From the NCBI GenBank assembly GCA_900555355.1, contig USKV01000008.1, forward strand, positions 1 through 17,849: 17,849 bases of DNA, given 5' to 3'. Shown piece after piece: positions 14,134-17,849 of this stretch (within the stretch, counting starts at the first letter, position 1; each line of letters begins with the position of its first letter). Made by a program: the position numbers and the translations under genes. The DNA comes from an uncultured Collinsella sp. (lineage in GTDB: Bacteria; Actinomycetota; Coriobacteriia; Coriobacteriales; Coriobacteriaceae). The notes under the pieces are model-generated. The model was given only the letters and a program-made list of their open reading frames with translations, did no database searches and was not told the origin of the DNA.

Positions 14134-15489
14134 TTAGTAGGCGCGATCGTTGAGCGTGCTCCAGAGCTTCTTGGACTCGGCCATGGTCCACGCGTTGATC
14201 TTTTCCTCATCAATGCCAACGAACTCGCGATCCTTGTACAGGACGCGGCCGTTGATGATGGTGGTGCGGCAGTTTTTGCCCATCATGCCAAAGAGCATGT
14301 GGCCGTCGATGTTCTCCTCGCTCAGCGGCGTAAAGGGCTTGTAGTCCATAACGATAACGTCGGCGGCAGCGCCGGCCTCGAGCACACCGAGCTTGCGATC
14401 GAAGTACTTGCTCGCCATCTTGGCGTTGTTCTCGAACAGCATGGTCATGGCCTCACGCCAGCCCACGTTGGGCATGGCGGCGTTGTGACGCTGAATGATC
14501 AGGAAGACCTTAAGGCTCTCGAGCATATCGTGGGTGTAGGCGTCGGTGCCCATGCACACGGGGATGCCACGACGGAAGAACTCGAGCACGGGGGCGCAGC
14601 CCACGGCGTTTCCCATATTGGATTCGGGGTTGTTGACCAGCCAAGTGCCGGACTCCTTGACGATATCCATCTCGGCAGGCGTCACGTGGATGCAGTGGCC
14701 CAGCATGGTGTCGGGACCCAGCAGGTTGTGCTGCAGCAGGCGCTCGACGGGGCTGATACCACCGCGGTTGAGGCGGGAATCCCACACGTCGTTCATGCCC
14801 TCGCACACATGGATGTGGAAGCCGGTCAGACCGTTGTTGGCCTCGGCCATCTTATCCATGGTCTCGTCCGAAAGCGTAAAGGTAGCATGTCCGCCAAACA
14901 TGGCGGCGATCATGTGGTTGTCGTTATCGCGACGCTCCTTGGCGGCCCACTGGGCAAATTCGGCGTTCTCGGCAATGGCCTGGTCGCACTTTTCCTGGCC
15001 GCGGCGATCGGAGACCTCGTAGCACAGGCACGAACGCATGCCCAGCTCCTGAGCTGCATCCTTAATGGTAAAAAGGCTTCCCGGAATCTCGCAGAAGCTC
15101 GCATGGTGATCGAAGATCGTGGTGACGCCATCACGGATAGAGTCCAAAATCGTGGCATAGGCGCTGGCCTTGGTGCCGTCGAGCGTCAGGTTGTCGTCGA
15201 TCTTCCACCACTGCTGCTCAAGATTCTCCAGGAAGTTGGTGGGGTTGCAGCCCTTAATGGCGAGGCCGCGGGCCAGACCCGAGTAGATGTGGGTGTGGCA
15301 GTTGATGAGTCCGGGCATGATGAGGTTGCCCCGGGCGTCGACGTACTCGGCATTCGGGTACTTGGCCTTGAGCTCGCGCTCGGGGCCCACTTCGACGATC
15401 GTATCTCCGTCAATAGCGACCGCACCGTTGGGAATGAACGGAGTCTGAGCGTTGCGGGTAAAGACGGAACCGTTAGCGACCAGAAGCAT
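14134..15489 (-). CDS. ssnA: SsnA, putative metal-dependent aminohydrolase
   Basis: A 451-aa amidohydrolase-superfamily protein of the ATZ/TRZ (chlorohydrolase/guanine-deaminase-like) branch, matching E. coli SsnA (about 440 aa). Metal-site motifs are His65-x-His67 in NCHTHIYSG, the HIHVCE motif (His227, Glu230), His265 in LGHCIHV and Asp316 in MGTDAYT. It should hydrolyse a C-N bond of a cyclic or aromatic amine or amide; in this cluster the likely substrate is a purine or a reduced purine product. The start is ATG 15489, preceded by GAAGGGAG; an upstream ATG at 15507 has no such site. It is second in the operon after the permease and upstream of ygfK, and ssnA-ygfK adjacency is also the E. 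coli arrangement. No signal peptide; cytoplasmic. Confidence 0.92.
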   Translation of the reverse strand: MLLVANGSVFTRNAQTPFIPNGAVAIDGDTIVEVGPERELKAKYPNAEYVDARGNLIMPGLINCHTHIYSGLARGLAIKGCNPTNFLENLEQQWWKIDDNLTLDGTKASAYATILDSIRDGVTTIFDHHASFCEIPGSLFTIKDAAQELGMRSCLCYEVSDRRGQEKCDQAIAENAEFAQWAAKERRDNDNHMIAAMFGGHATFTLSDETMDKMAEANNGLTGFHIHVCEGMNDVWDSRLNRGGISPVERLLQHNLLGPDTMLGHCIHVTPAEMDIVKESGTWLVNNPESNMGNAVGCAPVLEFFRRGIPVCMGTDAYTHDMLESLKVFLIIQRHNAAMPNVGWREAMTMLFENNAKMASKYFDRKLGVLEAGAAADVIVMDYKPFTPLSEENIDGHMLFGMMGKNCRTTIINGRVLYKDREFVGIDEEKINAWTMAESKKLWSTLNDRAY

Positions 15490-15595
15490 AAATGCTCCCT
15501 TCAACATCAGGGGCGGGGTTTGACACCTCTGACATGGCGGAAGTGCGAAGCGCCGGCCTACACCGGAAACGGGCCCTCTCCCGTCAACGCTTCAC

Positions 15596-15669
15596 CAAAG
15601 GGACAAGCCCTTTGAAGTGCGGCTTGGCGCCGCATGGCGTCGGCGGACGAGGCGATGCGTCCGCCGACG
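15596..15669 (-). other. perfect inverted repeats between permease and ssnA
   Basis: A perfect 12-bp inverted repeat (15638-15649 / 15658-15669, CGTCGGCGGACG) lies 16 bases after the permease stop, and a 7-bp one (CAAAGGG/CCCTTTG, 15596-15614) lies further downstream. Neither is followed by a good T-run on the minus strand. They may be a partial terminator or a barrier to mRNA decay that sets permease and ssnA levels apart. Confidence 0.55.
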
Positions 15670-15685
15670 AATAGCACCGAATTGG

Positions 15686-17080
15686 TTACTTCTTGCTCTC
15701 GGGCAAGACCAGATCCACGGCGGCATCCTTGGCGGCATCGATGTGCTGAGCCACGACCGGCGTTTGCGGAAGGATCAGGTTAAGGACAATGGCCATGATG
15801 GCGGTGGGGGTTACGGCATTGGAGCCGATGACGGTGGACACCCAAGCGGGCATACCCTCGCCGGCAAGGCAACCGCTGGCCATCCAGATACCCAGGCCAA
15901 AGACGACGGAGGTGCCGACGATGGTGGTAGTGCGCTGCGTGAGGCCCTCGCGGGTGAACATGCGCACACCGTTCATGGTGATGGTACCAAAGACGCCGAC
16001 GGTCGCGCCGCCGATGACGGGCTGCGGGATAGCGGAAAGAACGGCAGAGAGCTGCGGGAACAGACCGGCGATGGCAAAGACGGCCGCGATGATCACAAAG
16101 ACCCACTTGTTGACGACCTTGTTGGAGCAGATGATGCCCACGTTCTGGCCAAGGGCGCTGGTGGGAAGACCGCCCAGCAGGCCGCCGACCATAGAGGTGA
16201 GGCCCTGGGACACGATAGCGCCGGAGAGCTCGCGCTCGGTGGGCATACGGTCGATGGAGCCCAGGCAGGCGGCGGAGACGTCACCGATAACCTGGATGGC
16301 AACCATGGGGAACACGACGGCGAGGGTAATGCAGACCTCGGGATCAAACTCGAGCGCGTAGGGCATGAGCTTGGGAAGAGCGAAGACCTGAGCGGTGGCG
16401 ACGCTGGAGAAGTCGATCATGCCAAAGGGGATCGAAACGATCATGCCAACGATCATGCCAAAGAACACGGACCCCAGCTTGAGCGTGCCCTTGCCAAAGT
16501 TGGCGAGTGCGAAGACCACGGCGAAGGTGATAAGAGCGACGCACCAGGCCTGCGGGGTGCCCCACAGCGGCGTACCCATACCGCCGGCCATATACTTGAC
16601 GGCCGTGGGATACAGTGAAACGCCGATGGAGAAGATGACCGTACCTGTCACGACGGGCGGGAACAGCCACTTGATCTTGCTGTAGGCCAGACCAAAGAGG
16701 ACCGCGACGGCGCCGCCGACGATCTCGCCACCCAGCAGCGCACCAAAGCTAAAGCCCGAGGCACCCATGGCCTGCAGGGCCGGCAGGAACGCGAACGAAA
16801 CGCCCATGACGATGGGCAGGCCGCCGCCGATACGACGGAAGGGAGCGAAGGCCTGAAGGGCCGTGTCGATCGCCGAAAGAATGAGCGCGACCTGGATGAT
16901 GTCGGTACTCTGCTGGCTATTAAAGCCGTAGACGCCGGCCATGATGACAGCCGGGGTGATGATACCGGCAAACGAAGCCAGTACGTGCTGAAGGGCACAC
17001 GGGATCATTTCCTTAACGGGAGGCATGCCTTCGCGAGTGAACAGGGCTTCAGTGCCGTTCTTAACCGTCTCCTGGGTCAT
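15686..17080 (-). CDS. NCS2 family (uracil-xanthine type) purine permease
   Basis: A 464-aa, strongly hydrophobic transporter with about 12-14 membrane segments and polar ends, the usual length for NCS2/NAT permeases. Family signs are CALQHVLASFAG in the first segment (Gln31-His32) and the NAT-type motif QNVGIICSNK (from Gln312-Asn313). By family and by its place at the head of the ssnA-ygfK-xdh cluster it most likely imports xanthine or uric acid across the cytoplasmic membrane. Unusual: the ExxGD motif of the eighth segment reads QVIGD (Gln263) and the following DG motif reads QG (Gln292), so two acidic residues linked to substrate binding and proton coupling in studied members appear to be Gln. 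ATG 17080 has GAGGA upstream. It is divergent from the regulator at 17432. Confidence 0.9.
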   Translation of the reverse strand: MTQETVKNGTEALFTREGMPPVKEMIPCALQHVLASFAGIITPAVIMAGVYGFNSQQSTDIIQVALILSAIDTALQAFAPFRRIGGGLPIVMGVSFAFLPALQAMGASGFSFGALLGGEIVGGAVAVLFGLAYSKIKWLFPPVVTGTVIFSIGVSLYPTAVKYMAGGMGTPLWGTPQAWCVALITFAVVFALANFGKGTLKLGSVFFGMIVGMIVSIPFGMIDFSSVATAQVFALPKLMPYALEFDPEVCITLAVVFPMVAIQVIGDVSAACLGSIDRMPTERELSGAIVSQGLTSMVGGLLGGLPTSALGQNVGIICSNKVVNKWVFVIIAAVFAIAGLFPQLSAVLSAIPQPVIGGATVGVFGTITMNGVRMFTREGLTQRTTTIVGTSVVFGLGIWMASGCLAGEGMPAWVSTVIGSNAVTPTAIMAIVLNLILPQTPVVAQHIDAAKDAAVDLVLPESKK

Positions 17081-17167
17081 TTGACCACCAATCCTCGAAG
17101 TAGTTGTTTTCGCATCTAACGCTCTATTGTGACGCAGTGCGGGGTTGAGGTTGTGCCTTCATTGCAT

Positions 17168-17196
17168 ATCGTATTAAAGATGATTCTCATTCTCAA
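17168..17196 (-). promoter_or_regulatory. candidate promoter of the permease/purine operon
   Basis: On the minus strand TTGAGA (17196-17191) and TACGAT (17173-17168) are separated by exactly 17 bases, a good fit to -35 and -10 elements, and would give a leader of about 80 bases before ATG 17080. The TTGAGA and spacer overlap TGATTCTCATTCTCA (17181-17195), a Fur-box-like 7-1-7 dyad with about three departures from the usual core. Confidence 0.5.
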
Positions 17197-17431
17197 TAAT
17201 AATTTTTTGTTATCAGACTATTCTTCAGCTGAAATAACGCATTTCCGCAGGTCAGGAAAGTGTCTGGTCAAAATAACATCTAACTTTTCTTTTGGTCAAC
17301 CGTTTACCGCTAAATTCCTACCGTTCGTCTGCATTACGCAATGTACCTGCGGATATACGAGACGATGAGCAGCGTGTTACCATGATAAAAAATTGTTATG
17401 AACACTTCGATAGAACCCAAAGGAGTTGCCC
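17197..17431. promoter_or_regulatory. divergent regulatory region
   Basis: AT-rich compared with its surroundings. It holds a perfect 10-bp palindrome TTCAGCTGAA (17224-17233) and two direct copies of TGGTCAA (17265-17271, 17293-17299), candidates for operator sites. The regulator's ribosome site AAAGGAG is at 17419-17425. A -10-like TTATGA precedes it at about 17395 but with no clear -35. I found no purine- or xanthine-riboswitch core in either direction. Confidence 0.4.
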
Positions 17432-17849
17432 GTGAACGAGACCGTACGTCGCTTTTTGCCGATGGTCGATTTTCTGGAGCAGATACTCGGCAAAAACAGC
17501 GAAATCGTGCTGCACGATTTCTCGGATCCCGACCACGCCATCGTTGATATTCGCAACGGCATCGTGAGCGGCCGCAAGGTCGGCGGTCCCGCCACCGATC
17601 TGGCACTCAAGATCATGCACGACGCCAAGTATCGCGACCTGCCGTTTATTACGGGCTACGAGGGGCGCGGTGCCGGCGGCAAGACGTTGGAGTCAGCGAC
17701 GTACTTTATCCGCGAGAATGACGAGATCGTCGGTATGCTCTGCGTCAACACCGACCTCTCGACCGTGCGCTCCATCAACGCCATGGCGCAGCAGCTCATG
17801 GCGTGCTTCGACGCGGCGCCGACGCGCACGGAGCCCGCCCCTATCGAGG
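17432..17849 (+). CDS. YheO-like PAS domain transcriptional regulator (3' end outside window)
   Basis: GTG at 17432 follows AAAGGAG with six bases between; 139 codons run open to the window edge. The visible part is a YheO-like PAS domain: NSEIVLHDF (22-30), then HAIVDIRNGIVSGRKVGGPAT, and FIRENDEIVGMLCVNTDLS (about 92-110). Family members carry this sensor domain followed by a DNA-binding HTH_22 domain of about 60-70 residues, which here should lie just beyond the window. Regulators of this kind (for example DauR in Pseudomonas) respond to small molecules. Being divergent from the permease with a shared control region, it is the likely regulator of the purine cluster; the ligand is unknown. 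Confidence 0.85.
   Translation, partial: MNETVRRFLPMVDFLEQILGKNSEIVLHDFSDPDHAIVDIRNGIVSGRKVGGPATDLALKIMHDAKYRDLPFITGYEGRGAGGKTLESATYFIRENDEIVGMLCVNTDLSTVRSINAMAQQLMACFDAAPTRTEPAPIE

Noticed and set aside
15490..15507. Upstream ATG for SsnA at 15507
   Set aside because: The sequence between the two ATGs contains the GAAGGGAG ribosome site for ATG 15489.
8245..16618. Very long plus-strand open frames (8245-11010, 11115-14153, 14299-15615, 15617-16618) opposite the purine genes
   Set aside because: They are antisense to genes with clear family motifs. GC-rich third positions leave few stops on the opposite strand, and the translations are low-complexity Ala/Gly/His/Val-rich with no recognisable domain.
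17081..17431. Purine or xanthine (NMT1) riboswitch upstream of the permease
   Set aside because: I looked on both strands for the conserved junction and loop sequences and could not find them.

Overview
The window is GC-rich, with dense gene packing and strong AAGGAGG-type ribosome binding sites. It looks like the chromosome of a strictly anaerobic gut actinobacterium. I infer Collinsella or a close Coriobacteriia relative from the codon and GC style and from the gene set; no rRNA or marker gene here proves it.

The window has two halves. The left half (about 1-7.6 kb) is accessory-looking. It holds the C-terminal end of a Pro/Ala-rich single-pass membrane protein, a small unknown gene, a DnaQ-like DEDDh exonuclease, two different AAA ATPases with nuclease-like C-terminal domains (an AAA_14/DUF4143 protein and an ATPase_2/DUF234 protein), and an AbiEi/DUF559-like protein. 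These genes sit among many non-coding repeats: a 33-bp-period array (798-896), a 23-bp-period array (4149-4246), a 25-bp-arm palindrome over the second ATPase's promoter (5705-5760), and seven copies of a ~62-bp hairpin repeat in two clusters around the AbiEi-like gene. One of those clusters has been absorbed into the gene's 3' end.

The right half (7.6-17.1 kb) is a tidy minus-strand cluster for anaerobic purine (xanthine/uric acid) metabolism. In transcription order it encodes an NCS2 purine permease, the SsnA amidohydrolase, YgfK (a three-part flavin/Fe-S reductase), a four-cluster RnfB-like polyferredoxin and a fused 2Fe-2S/molybdopterin xanthine dehydrogenase of the selenium-dependent type. 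It ends in a terminator at 7608-7635. A YheO-type PAS regulator is transcribed divergently from the right edge (17432 onward, cut by the window) and probably controls the cluster.

A plausible model is as follows. The permease imports xanthine or urate. The dehydrogenase interconverts hydroxylated purines; it has no FAD domain of its own, so the polyferredoxin and YgfK are the likely electron carriers. YgfK has a dihydroorotate-dehydrogenase-like barrel joined to a GltD/PreT-like module, so it may itself reduce a purine ring, and SsnA would hydrolyse a ring product. The other genes usually found with this set (ygeW, ygeX, ygeY, hyuA, selenium-cofactor genes) are not in the window.
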